A DNA stretch of 41,790 nucleotides, taken from an uncultured Peptococcaceae bacterium. Its GTDB lineage: Bacteria; Bacillota; Peptococcia; Peptococcales; Peptococcaceae. The DNA is taken from contig CABQBF010000006.1 in assembly GCA_902462325.1 (NCBI GenBank), forward strand, positions 1-41,790, given 5' to 3'. Positions 1-7,957 of this stretch are shown piece after piece. The translations under genes and the position numbers were made by a program. How positions within the stretch are numbered: position 1 is the stretch's first letter; every line of letters begins with the position of its first letter. The notes below the pieces were generated by a model. The model was not told the origin of the DNA. It saw nothing but the letters and a program-made list of their open reading frames with translations, and ran no database searches.

Positions 1-762
1 ACCGCAGCCAATGGTAGCCACCGGCTGTCCTTGCGGCGTTTTCACCACAGTTGGCAGTACAAATTCATCGGTCTGACCATTGTCATAGGACTGTTGTACA
101 GCCAGCACAGCGCTGGCTGCCTGTTCTCCTTCGCCGACAGTCATGGCCCGATAAGCCTTTTCCACCCGTTCCCAACGATTGTCTCTATCCATAGCATAAT
201 AGCGACCCGACACAGTGGCAATTTGCCCCACGCCAATTTTCTGCAATTTTTCTTCCAGCTCTTGTATAAAGCCCAAACCCGTAGACGGCCCCACATCACG
301 GCCGTCTAAGAAGCAATGCACATATACCTTACTTAAGCCCTTAGCCGCCGCCATTTCCAATAAACGATACAAATGATTGCTATGGCTATGTACGCCGCCC
401 GGCGATACCAACCCCATCAAATGCAACGGCTTTTGCTGCGCCAGACAAGCATCCATCACCTGTTGAAAAGCCGCATTTTCCTGCAGCGTATTCTCCCGCA
501 CCGCCTTGTTAATGCGAGTCAGCTCCTGATACACAACCCGTCCTGCCCCCAAATTAAGATGGCCTACTTCCGAATTACCCTGCTGTCCTTCCGGCAAGCC
601 GACGTATTCGCCAGAGCAAAGCAACTGGCTATGCCCATATTGGGCCAATAGTCTGTCCATATTGGGCGTATTTCCCTGCGCAATGGCATTGCCCTCTGTT
701 TGCCCACTGATGCCCCAGCCATCTAAAATCATCAGTACGACAGGTAAATGTTGTTGGTTCAC
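1..762 (-). CDS. gpmI: 2,3-bisphosphoglycerate-independent phosphoglycerate mutase, N-terminal 254 codons
   Basis: Interconverts 3- and 2-phosphoglycerate in glycolysis using two metal ions. Reading the minus strand from 762, the protein opens with PVVLMILDGWG and carries GNSEVGHLNLGAGR near residue 60, which holds the catalytic serine of the family. It continues with SPGGVHSH and FLDGRDVGPST, all typical of GpmI. The start is GTG at 762, placed six bases after an AGGAGGT ribosome site (769-774); the next ATG lies inside the conserved metal-binding start of the domain. The gene runs off the left edge, so about half the usual 510 residues are missing. It is the third gene of the pgk-tpiA-gpmI operon, 38 bases after tpiA. 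Identity is secure; the missing half cannot be judged. Confidence 0.96.
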   Translation of the reverse strand, partial: MNQQHLPVVLMILDGWGISGQTEGNAIAQGNTPNMDRLLAQYGHSQLLCSGEYVGLPEGQQGNSEVGHLNLGAGRVVYQELTRINKAVRENTLQENAAFQQVMDACLAQQKPLHLMGLVSPGGVHSHSNHLYRLLEMAAAKGLSKVYVHCFLDGRDVGPSTGLGFIQELEEKLQKIGVGQIATVSGRYYAMDRDNRWERVEKAYRAMTVGEGEQAASAVLAVQQSYDNGQTDEFVLPTVVKTPQGQPVATIGCG

Positions 763-800
763 AACAGTACCTCCTAATCATTTTTTACCAAGTTTTATAA

Positions 801-1559
801 TCAATCTTTTTGATAATTTACCAATAAACAAAAGCTTTCTGGTTTCAAGCTGGCACCGCCCACCAAAGCGCCATCAATATTGGGTTGCGCCATTAACTGC
901 CGGATATTTTCCGGCTTTACACTGCCGCCATATTGAAATCGCACACAATCGGCAACAGCTTGTCCATATCGCTGGGCTACAGCCTGCCGCAAAGCACAAA
1001 TAACTTCCTCGGCATCCTCGGCGGTAGCAGTTTTTCCAGTACCAATGGCCCAAATTGGCTCATAAGCCACAATTAAAGTTTTCAGTTGAGCTTCGGTAAG
1101 GCCCTCAATGGCTGATAACAATTGACCGCTGCACACACTCACCGTCAGACCGTGGCTGCGCTGTTCCAAATGTTCACCCACACAGAGAATAGGCTGCACA
1201 CCGGCGGCATAAGCAGCCTGCACCTTCTTCTGCACCAGCGGACCGTCCTCACCAAAAATTTCTCGGCGTTCTGAATGACCAATAATCACATACTGCACAC
1301 CGATTTCCTGCAGCATAGGCAGGCTCACCTCGCCGGTAAAAGCCCCTTCCGGTAGTGGGTAAAAATTCTGCGCACCCAAACCCACATGACTGCCAGCCAA
1401 ATGGGCCGCTAACACGTCCAGTTGTGTAAACGGCGCGCAAATTACCACCTCTACCTCCGACTGCCCCGCTACCAAAGGCAGAAAAGCCTGGCAGAAAGCC
1501 GCTGCCTCCGCCCGTGTTTTATACATCTTCCAATTTGCTATGATAATGGGTTTCCGCAA
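801..1559 (-). CDS. tpiA: triosephosphate isomerase
   Basis: Interconverts dihydroxyacetone phosphate and glyceraldehyde 3-phosphate in the cytosol. The 252-residue protein has the full set of family marks: ANWKMY with Lys11, IIGHSERR with catalytic His95, VAYEPIWAIGTGK with catalytic Glu167, and the phosphate-gripping GGSVKPENI and GALVGGAS near the end. Length is normal for the family. The start is a TTG at 1557-1559; no ATG exists before the conserved ANWKM segment, and a GGGGGAG ribosome site sits just upstream, so the rare start looks real and may lower its translation. It lies 21 bases after pgk and is co-transcribed with it. Confidence 0.97.
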   Translation of the reverse strand: MRKPIIIANWKMYKTRAEAAAFCQAFLPLVAGQSEVEVVICAPFTQLDVLAAHLAGSHVGLGAQNFYPLPEGAFTGEVSLPMLQEIGVQYVIIGHSERREIFGEDGPLVQKKVQAAYAAGVQPILCVGEHLEQRSHGLTVSVCSGQLLSAIEGLTEAQLKTLIVAYEPIWAIGTGKTATAEDAEEVICALRQAVAQRYGQAVADCVRFQYGGSVKPENIRQLMAQPNIDGALVGGASLKPESFCLLVNYQKD

Positions 1560-1580
1560 AGCAACTCCCCCATTCTAATT

Positions 1581-2768
1581 TTATTTATCAAGTAATACTT
1601 CAATACCCGGCAATTTTTTCCCTTCCAAAAATTCCAAAGAAGCGCCGCCGCCTGTGGAAATATGGTCAATTTTATCATTAAGACCCGCTTTTTCAATAGA
1701 AGCCACCGAATCACCGCCGCCTACAATGGAATAAGCACCGGAAGAAGCCACAGCCTGTGCCACCGACTTGGTGCCAACAGCAAAAGCATCTACTTCAAAC
1801 ACGCCCATAGGCCCGTTCCAAATTACAGTTTTGGCATCAGCTACAGCCTGCTGATACAATTTTACCGTTTCTGATCCAATATCCAATGCCATTTTATCGG
1901 CCGGCACAGCGTCCACCGTTACCGTCTGAGCGGTTTCCGGCTGCTCAATGGCAGCAGCCACTGTTAAATCTACAGGAATCAACAATTTTTTGCCCAGTTG
2001 TTCAGCATGCTGCATAATTTCCAGCGCCAAATCAGTTTTGTCGGCTTCCACCAAAGAAGTACCCATTTCATAGCCCTTGGCTTTTAAGAACGTATTAGCC
2101 ATCCCGCCGCCAATCATCAGGCAGTCCACTTTTTCCAGCAAATTTTGTACCACGCCAATTTTATCCGAAATTTTAGAACCGCCCACAATGGCTACAAATG
2201 GATGCTCTGCCTGACTTAAAGCTTTGCCCAATACCGAGATTTCCTTTTCCATCAAATAACCCATAACACCAGGCAAAATATGACCAACGCCTTCCGTGGA
2301 GCAATGAGCCCGATGCGCAGTGCCAAAGGCATCGTTTACAAACACATCGCCTAAAGCGGCCAACTGCTTTGCCAATTCTGGGTCGTTTTCGGTTTCGCCA
2401 GGCAAAAAGCGCACATTTTCCAACATGATAACATCGCCATTCTGCATAGCAGCCACTACAGCCTCTACGTTCGTTCCCACTGTTTCATCCAGTTTTTTCA
2501 CTGGCTGCCCTAAAAGCTCTGCCAAACGAGCCGCCACTTTATCTAAACGCAACTCTTCTTTCACTTCTCCTTTAGGACGGCCCATATGGGTCATGATAAT
2601 TACCTTCGCGCCCTGTTCTACCAGATATTTGATCGTAGGCACACCGGCCTGAATTCTTACATCATTGGTAATTTCACCGGTGGTTTTACTTCTTGGCACG
2701 TTAAAATCTACACGAATCAACACCCGTTTTCCTGTCAATTCAACGTCCTGCATTGTCTTTTTTGCCAT
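1581..2768 (-). CDS. pgk: phosphoglycerate kinase
   Basis: Transfers phosphate from 1,3-bisphosphoglycerate to ADP, the first ATP-yielding step of glycolysis. The 395-residue protein has the N-terminal RVLIRVDFNVP signature, the substrate-binding arginines in THMGRPKGE and NDAFGTAHRAH, and the C-terminal nucleotide loop with WNGPMGVFE and IVGGGDSVA followed by STGGGASLEFLEGK. Length fits the family. The ATG at 2768 follows an AAGGATGGAG ribosome site. It is the first gene of an operon with tpiA and gpmI. The gap gene that often precedes pgk is absent here; the upstream neighbour is on the other strand. Confidence 0.98.
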   Translation of the reverse strand: MAKKTMQDVELTGKRVLIRVDFNVPRSKTTGEITNDVRIQAGVPTIKYLVEQGAKVIIMTHMGRPKGEVKEELRLDKVAARLAELLGQPVKKLDETVGTNVEAVVAAMQNGDVIMLENVRFLPGETENDPELAKQLAALGDVFVNDAFGTAHRAHCSTEGVGHILPGVMGYLMEKEISVLGKALSQAEHPFVAIVGGSKISDKIGVVQNLLEKVDCLMIGGGMANTFLKAKGYEMGTSLVEADKTDLALEIMQHAEQLGKKLLIPVDLTVAAAIEQPETAQTVTVDAVPADKMALDIGSETVKLYQQAVADAKTVIWNGPMGVFEVDAFAVGTKSVAQAVASSGAYSIVGGGDSVASIEKAGLNDKIDHISTGGGASLEFLEGKKLPGIEVLLDK

Positions 2769-2806
2769 AATTCAATCTCCATCCTTCCAGATTTCATACT
2801 GTTTTT

Positions 2807-2835
2807 ATTATAAACTCTTTTTTGCTCAGGTGCAA
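2807..2835 (-). promoter_or_regulatory. promoter of the pgk-tpiA-gpmI operon
   Basis: On the minus strand TTGCAC (2830-2835) is followed after 17 bases by a perfect TATAAT (2807-2812), about 40 bases before the pgk start codon. The -10 box is consensus and the spacing is ideal. The -35 box matches only at TTG. Confidence 0.6.
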
Positions 2836-2983
2836 TATGAAACCCCATTTCTTCTGGTAAATTGTTCACAAATTTCTGCAACAGAAAAAGAATTAGGACA
2901 ATTATTCAGACTTTTTCCGTTTTTCTTGATACATTTTTTGTTATTGTGCTGCCAATGATATGCAAATAGCGCGGAGATTATGG

Positions 2984-3012
2984 TGGCCAATTTCCACCTG
3001 TAATGCTATAAT
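2984..3012 (+). promoter_or_regulatory. promoter of the small unknown gene at 3048
   Basis: TGGCCA (2984-2989), 17 bases, then TATAAT (3007-3012) with an upstream TGC that makes it an extended -10. It lies 35 bases before the start codon at 3048. Confidence 0.6.
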
Positions 3013-3047
3013 AGAAAAAGCATACAGGATGGAAAGGGGTATTTTGC

Positions 3048-3359
3048 ATGGAACTCACCAAGGATAAAACCATTTTCAGCATGGATTTAGAACAGTTGAA
3101 GCAGCAACCCATCTGGTCGGTACGCCGCAGTTCGGCTGAATATTATATGGGGAACTCGCTCTATATTTTAGGCATGGTTTCTTATCGAGAATCGGAAGAC
3201 AGCCCTTGGCTGTATTATTATGTATCGCTCACCGAAACTCTGGCTTGTACCCGTACGCCTCGTTGGTATCCGATGAATGTAGCCAACTTATACGATAACA
3301 CGCTGATTGACCATGTAACCTATGCGGAAGCGGAACAGATTTTTCTGTCGCAGATGTAA
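3048..3359 (+). CDS. uncharacterised protein of 103 residues
   Basis: I do not recognise this family. The protein is 103 residues, soluble by composition, rich in Tyr and Trp in the middle (SPWLYYYVSL) and without signal peptide, membrane segment or Cys-rich motif. Coding is supported by a GGAAAGGGG ribosome site, an extended -10 promoter directly upstream and a strong terminator directly downstream, so it is a single-gene transcript. It points toward groEL and shares the terminator with it. No function can be assigned from sequence. Confidence 0.8.
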   Translation: MELTKDKTIFSMDLEQLKQQPIWSVRRSSAEYYMGNSLYILGMVSYRESEDSPWLYYYVSLTETLACTRTPRWYPMNVANLYDNTLIDHVTYAEAEQIFLSQM

Positions 3360-3360
3360 A

Positions 3361-3403
3361 AAAAAGCTGAGGAACTCATCTTACAAGAATTCCTCAGCTT
3401 TTT
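3361..3403. terminator. bidirectional terminator between the unknown gene and groEL
   Basis: Perfect inverted repeat AAAAAGCTGAGGAA (3361-3374) and TTCCTCAGCTTTTT (3390-3403), with a T-run on both strands. It serves two convergent genes. Confidence 0.9.
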
Positions 3404-3430
3404 TATCTTTCTACGCCAAATGATAATTGA

Positions 3431-5014
3431 TTATTCTTCTTTCTTCTCTACTTCTGCAACCAATGATTCTACTGTCAATGCCATCATCGCCACACTGGCG
3501 GCATGCTGTAAAGCAGCTTTCACTACTTTTGCCGGTTCAATAATACCTGCAGCCAATAAATCCTCGTACTGATCGGTTATCACGTTATAGCCCTGTTCTG
3601 CTGGCAATTGAGCCACTTGCTCTACGATAATAAAGGGCTCTTTGCCTGCATTGGCGGCAATTTGTGCCAGAGGCTGCTTTAAGGCTCGCTTCACCAGATT
3701 GATACCAGTCTGTACATCGGCTTCTTCCGCCGCTAACGCATCCAGCTCTGGCAAAATCCGCAGATAGGTGGTCCCGCCGCCTACCACAACGCCTTCTGCC
3801 ATAGCGGCTCGCGCTGCATGCAGCGCATCTTCAATGCGCAGCTTCTTTTCTTTATATTCGGTCTCGGTGCTGGCGCCCACTTTTAGAACTGCAGTACCGC
3901 CAGCCAACCGACTTAAACGGGTTTGGCAAACCTGTGTGGTAAACTCGGCTTTATATTCTTGCATTTCTTCCCGAATCCCAGCCACACGGCTTTGGATTTT
4001 TTCTGTATTGGAGTTGCCGCCCACAATGGTGGTTTTGTCTTTTTCCACCACAACCCGTTCAGCATGACCTAATGCATCTTCTGTCACTTTTTCAATTACG
4101 GAACTCATTGCACCAACTATGGCCTGTCCGCCCACCATGGCCTCCATGTCTTCCAGCTCCCGCTGCCGGTTTTCACCGTGGGTCGGCCCCTGTACTGCCA
4201 CGATAGAAAGCACGCCGCGGGCATTGTTCATGTTTACCGCCTGCAAGGCTTCACCTTCCAAACCGTCTACCACCATCAACATAGGCTTTTTGCGGTTCAG
4301 CGATAATTCCAAAATCGGATAGATTTCGCTCATCGTGGTAAATTTTTTATCAATCAATAAAATATCTACATCTTCATACACGCACTGAGACAACTCAGGC
4401 TGATTGACCATATTGGCAGATACATAACCCCGCTCAAAACTGAAGCCCGGCTGGATTTCCAGATAACTTTTCAGCGTCTGCGAATTTTCTACAACAATCC
4501 CATTTTCATCGTTGACCTTCTGTAATGCATCGCTGAGCAAATCACTGATTTCTGCATCCTCGGAGGAAACAAACACAACATGATGAATTTCTTCAGCACT
4601 TTGCACCGGCTTCGCCAACTTGTCAATTTCCTGCACGGCTGCAGCCACTGCCTGCTCCATACCTCGCCGCAGTAAAATTGGATTGGCTCCGGCAGCCAGA
4701 TTTTTCATCCCTTCTTCTACCATAACTTGGCTCAAAACAATGGCGGTCGTTGTACCGTCCCCTGCCACATCGTTGGTCTTAGAGGCAACCTCCTTCATCA
4801 GTTGAGCGCCCATATCTTCATAAGGGTCTTCCAGCGAGATTTCATTGGCGATGGTCACGCCATCATTGGTCACCAGCGGCGTCAAAAATTTTTTCTCCAG
4901 TACGGCATTACGTCCTTTAGGGCCCAGTGTGATTTTTACCGCATCTGCCACTTTATCAATGCCTGCTTTTAATTTTTCTCTGCCTGCTACATCAAAATAG
5001 ATTTCTTTTGCCAT
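3431..5014 (-). CDS. groEL: divergent 60-kDa chaperonin (GroEL family)
   Basis: ATP-driven protein-folding chamber subunit of 527 residues. The ATPase half is intact: LGPKGRN, TNDGVTIA (Asp51), AGDGTTTA (Asp86) and the ALHAARAAMAEG segment with the catalytic Asp. The apical half is unusual. RGYVSANM replaces the common RGYxSPYF, EGEALQAVNMN replaces EGEALATLVVN, and GPTHGENRQ stands where most GroELs have APGFGDRRK. The C-terminal GGM-repeat tail is missing; the protein ends in acidic and lysine residues. No groES lies upstream and no CIRCE operator (TTAGCACTC inverted repeat) is visible. A TAGGAGG ribosome site precedes the ATG. Family membership is certain. Whether it is the main GroEL or a specialised second copy is inferred; I favour a paralog. 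Confidence 0.93.
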   Translation of the reverse strand: MAKEIYFDVAGREKLKAGIDKVADAVKITLGPKGRNAVLEKKFLTPLVTNDGVTIANEISLEDPYEDMGAQLMKEVASKTNDVAGDGTTTAIVLSQVMVEEGMKNLAAGANPILLRRGMEQAVAAAVQEIDKLAKPVQSAEEIHHVVFVSSEDAEISDLLSDALQKVNDENGIVVENSQTLKSYLEIQPGFSFERGYVSANMVNQPELSQCVYEDVDILLIDKKFTTMSEIYPILELSLNRKKPMLMVVDGLEGEALQAVNMNNARGVLSIVAVQGPTHGENRQRELEDMEAMVGGQAIVGAMSSVIEKVTEDALGHAERVVVEKDKTTIVGGNSNTEKIQSRVAGIREEMQEYKAEFTTQVCQTRLSRLAGGTAVLKVGASTETEYKEKKLRIEDALHAARAAMAEGVVVGGGTTYLRILPELDALAAEEADVQTGINLVKRALKQPLAQIAANAGKEPFIIVEQVAQLPAEQGYNVITDQYEDLLAAGIIEPAKVVKAALQHAASVAMMALTVESLVAEVEKKEE

Positions 5015-5190
5015 TTTTTCCTTTGCCTCCTATATTACACAATCTATCTTTCTAAAAATCATACCATAGAAATTCGGAAACCAATATTGTTATCATTTAT
5101 TTCTGGATTGAAGTGTTTTTTCCCTGTCTGTGGACAATAGTTCTGCTTTTTACTGCCACTAGTCCTCTGCTGTATCATCGGCCCGTTTCT

Positions 5191-5880
5191 TCATTTCGGT
5201 ATATGCAACCGATAGCCTATGCCTTCAACGGTTTCCAGAATTTGCGGGTGGGCAGGATTAGCTTCGATTTTCTCCCGTATGCGATTCAGATACACGAGCA
5301 CCGAAGTGCTATCACGAATATAGCCATCCCCCCAAATTTCTGCAAAAAGCTGCTCTTTAGAAAAGATTCTGTTGGGATGCTCTATCAAAAAACGCAGCAT
5401 TTCAAATTCCCAATCAGAAAGCCGCACTTCTTCCCCATCTTTATAGATGCGGCGGCTATAAGGCAATAGCATCAAGTTCCCACAGGTGATTTTTTCAACA
5501 ATTGGACGCTCTATACACAAATCCACCCTCTGCGTATACCATTTCAAACAGGTTCTGACTTGCGCAACCAATTCATCGGACGTGCAGGATTGCAAAATGG
5601 CGGCATCAGCCTCTGTCTCGGTCAAGATATCCGGTGGTTCCTGTTGGTCCAGCAATAGCAGAATCGGAATGCTGAGTTTTTTCCGAATTTGCTGACAAAT
5701 CTGCTTGCAATGCTGATTGCATTCCATGATAAGCAAATCATAATCATTGGTGAAAAGCACAGTTAGAATATCAGCACCACGGGCAACAAGCTCCACCTGA
5801 AAATCATGCCCTTCCAAACAATTCTTCTTGGCTTGCGCCACTCCACAACTTTCTTCTGCAATCAGAATTTTATACGGCAT
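5191..5880 (-). CDS. orphan OmpR-type regulator with degenerate receiver
   Basis: DNA-binding response regulator of 229 residues: an N-terminal receiver-like fold (about 1-115) and a C-terminal winged helix (about 130-228) with LSDWEFEMLRFL, DSTSVLVYLNRIREKI and the final EGIGYRLH typical of OmpR/PhoB. The receiver has lost its chemistry. The acidic pair is EE (residues 9-10), the phospho-acceptor position is Glu53 in LLIMECNQ, and neither the conserved Thr/Ser nor the Lys-Pro is present. No histidine kinase gene is adjacent. This suggests a phosphorylation-independent regulator, perhaps locked in the active form by Glu53. Its own promoter lies at 5925-5953. The target is unknown; convergence with groEL is not seen, as both are minus strand with about 175 bases between. 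Confidence 0.88.
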   Translation of the reverse strand: MPYKILIAEESCGVAQAKKNCLEGHDFQVELVARGADILTVLFTNDYDLLIMECNQHCKQICQQIRKKLSIPILLLLDQQEPPDILTETEADAAILQSCTSDELVAQVRTCLKWYTQRVDLCIERPIVEKITCGNLMLLPYSRRIYKDGEEVRLSDWEFEMLRFLIEHPNRIFSKEQLFAEIWGDGYIRDSTSVLVYLNRIREKIEANPAHPQILETVEGIGYRLHIPK

Positions 5881-5924
5881 TTCTTATTCCTCTCTATCGA
5901 AAATCCGACCAGTTGTTGCCAATT

Positions 5925-5953
5925 ATTATACTGTTATTTGCGGGAAAAGAAAA
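5925..5953 (-). promoter_or_regulatory. promoter of the orphan regulator
   Basis: Minus strand TTTTCT (5948-5953), 17 bases, TATAAT (5925-5930). The -10 is consensus, the -35 weak. It lies about 45 bases before the start at 5880. Confidence 0.5.
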
Positions 5954-6011
5954 GTTTTTTCTGCAACAATCTCTTTTCCATAAAACCAGCGCGCAACCTG
6001 TTTGCGCCAAA

Positions 6012-6048
6012 CAAAAACGAACCGCTCGCAACAACGAAGCAGTCCGTT
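6012..6048 (-). terminator. terminator of the tig-clpP-clpX operon
   Basis: On the minus strand a 13-pair stem with three G-U pairs and one bulge (arms 6035-6048 and 6016-6028, loop TTGTTG) is followed by TTTTTGTTT, just after the clpX stop. Confidence 0.82.
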
Positions 6049-6057
6049 TTTATCACC

Positions 6058-7311
6058 CTAATTGGCCACCATTTTTGTTTTTTTGTACAAAATCACTTCT
6101 GGCGCTTTGCCCTCGGTAATGCAGTCTTTATGAATGATCACCTTTTCAATCTGCGGATTGGAAGGCACTTCATACATAATATCGTTCATTGTTTTTTCCA
6201 CAATAGAACGCAGACCCCGCGCACCTGTATTACGGGCCAACGCAGCATCAGCAATCGCTACTAACGATTCATCGGTAAATTCCAACTCAACCTGGTCCAT
6301 TTTCAGTAAACGCTGATATTGTTTAATCAGAGCGTTTTTCGGCTCAGTCAAAATACGGATTAATGCTTCTTTGTCCAGTGCGTCCAGCGTTACAATGACT
6401 GGTACACGGCCAATAAATTCAGGAATTAAGCCGAATTTCAGCAAATCCTCTGGAATTAATTCTTTTAACAGGTTGTTCTGCTTCTTTTCTTCCTTGGTCT
6501 TTACTTCGGCATTGAAGCCCAAACCTTTTTTACCTACCCGGTTTTCAATGATTTTGTCCAAACCGTCAAAAGCACCGCCTAGGATGAACAAAATGTTGTT
6601 GGTATCCAGTTGGATAAACTCCTGATGGGGATGCTTCCGGCCACCCTGCGGCGGTACATTGGCAACAGTACCTTCTACAATTTTCAGCAAAGCCTGCTGC
6701 ACACCTTCACCAGATACATCGCGGGTAATGGATGGATTATCACTTTTACGGGCAATCTTATCAATCTCATCGATATAGATAATCCCTTTCTGTGCCAAAT
6801 CCATATCATAGTCGGCAGCCTGAATAATTTTGAGCAGAATATTTTCTACGTCTTCCCCTACATAGCCAGCCTCAGTCAATGAAGTGGCGTCGGCAATGGC
6901 AAAGGGAACTTTCAGAATTTTGGCCAACGTCTGAGCCAGCAAGGTTTTCCCGCTGCCGGTCGGCCCAATTAAGCAGATATTGGACTTTTGCAGCTCCACA
7001 TCATCATTGACGGCAGTGCTGTTAATCCGTTTGTAGTGATTGTACACAGAAACGGCCAACGTCTTTTTGGCTTCATCCTGCCCAATCACATAGGTATCCA
7101 ATATTTCTTTAATTTCTACCGGTTTTAAGATTTCTGAAATATCAATATCCTGCTCTACACCCAGTTCTTCTACCACAATTTCATGACACAAATCAATACA
7201 TTCATCACAAATGTATACATTGGGACCCGCTACAATTTTCCTTACCTGGTCCTGTGTTTTTCCACAAAAGGAGCAACGAATCAGTTCTCCATCATCTTCA
7301 AAGTTATGCAT
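6058..7311 (-). CDS. clpX: ATP-dependent Clp protease, unfoldase subunit ClpX
   Basis: Hexameric AAA+ unfoldase that recognises tagged proteins and feeds them to ClpP. The 417-residue protein has the N-terminal zinc finger (Cys13, Cys16, Cys35, Cys38), Walker A GPTGSGKT (116-123), the pore loop GYVGEDVE and Walker B IIYIDEID (177-184). The arginine finger region and the sensor GLRSIVEK follow. Length is normal. The ATG at 7311 follows a GAGGTGAG ribosome site. It is the last gene of tig-clpP-clpX, 20 bases after clpP, the common order in Bacillota and many other bacteria. Confidence 0.98.
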   Translation of the reverse strand: MHNFEDDGELIRCSFCGKTQDQVRKIVAGPNVYICDECIDLCHEIVVEELGVEQDIDISEILKPVEIKEILDTYVIGQDEAKKTLAVSVYNHYKRINSTAVNDDVELQKSNICLIGPTGSGKTLLAQTLAKILKVPFAIADATSLTEAGYVGEDVENILLKIIQAADYDMDLAQKGIIYIDEIDKIARKSDNPSITRDVSGEGVQQALLKIVEGTVANVPPQGGRKHPHQEFIQLDTNNILFILGGAFDGLDKIIENRVGKKGLGFNAEVKTKEEKKQNNLLKELIPEDLLKFGLIPEFIGRVPVIVTLDALDKEALIRILTEPKNALIKQYQRLLKMDQVELEFTDESLVAIADAALARNTGARGLRSIVEKTMNDIMYEVPSNPQIEKVIIHKDCITEGKAPEVILYKKTKMVAN

Positions 7312-7331
7312 GTACTCACCTCATAAAAACA

Positions 7332-7916
7332 TTAATGTTTAATCATAACCTCGTCAACCAGTCCGTACGCCTTTGCCTGCTCGGCTGTCATGAAATTATC
7401 ACGTTCTGTATCTTGTTTGATTTTTTCCAGGCTTTGTCCTGTTCGCTCTGCAAGAATTTTGTTTAAGGTTTCTCTGGTTCTTAAGATATGTTCGGCATGA
7501 ATGGCAATATCTGTAGCCTGACCACTGGCACCGCCCATAGGCTGATGAATCATAATCTCACTGTTCGGTAATGCAAAGCGTTTTCCCTTCGCACCCGCTG
7601 CCAGCAGAAAAGCACCCATACTGGCTGCCATTCCCAGACACACAGTGGATACATCAGGCTTGATATAGTTCATGGTATCAAAAATGGCCAAACCAGCAGT
7701 AACGGAACCGCCCGGACTATTAATATAGAGGGAAATATCTTTATCTGGATCGTCAGCTTCCAAAAACAGCAGCTGCGCAATGATGGCATTTGCCGTTACA
7801 TTATTAACCTCGTCTCCTAAAAGAATAATTCTGTCTTTTAATAATCGGGAATAAATATCATAAGACCGTTCACCGCGGTTGGTTTGCTCAACAACCATTG
7901 GAACTAAATAGCTCAT
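7332..7916 (-). CDS. clpP: ATP-dependent Clp protease, proteolytic subunit ClpP
   Basis: Serine peptidase forming the two-ring degradation chamber that works with ClpX. The 194 residues include the catalytic triad Ser99 (GMAASMG), His124 (IMIHQPMGG) and Asp173 (TERDNFM), and the N-terminal gate sequence after VPMVVEQT. Length is typical of a catalytically active ClpP1-type subunit. The ATG at 7916 follows a GGAGGATAATC ribosome site. It lies between tig and clpX in one operon. Confidence 0.98.
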   Translation of the reverse strand: MSYLVPMVVEQTNRGERSYDIYSRLLKDRIILLGDEVNNVTANAIIAQLLFLEADDPDKDISLYINSPGGSVTAGLAIFDTMNYIKPDVSTVCLGMAASMGAFLLAAGAKGKRFALPNSEIMIHQPMGGASGQATDIAIHAEHILRTRETLNKILAERTGQSLEKIKQDTERDNFMTAEQAKAYGLVDEVMIKH

Positions 7917-7957
7917 CCTGATTATCCTCCTTTACAAATTGTAATTTCTCTTATATC

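Noticed and set aside
5015..5190. CIRCE heat-shock operator upstream of groEL
   Set aside because: The inverted repeat TTAGCACTC/GAGTGCTAA is absent; only a weak TATGAT -10 is seen.
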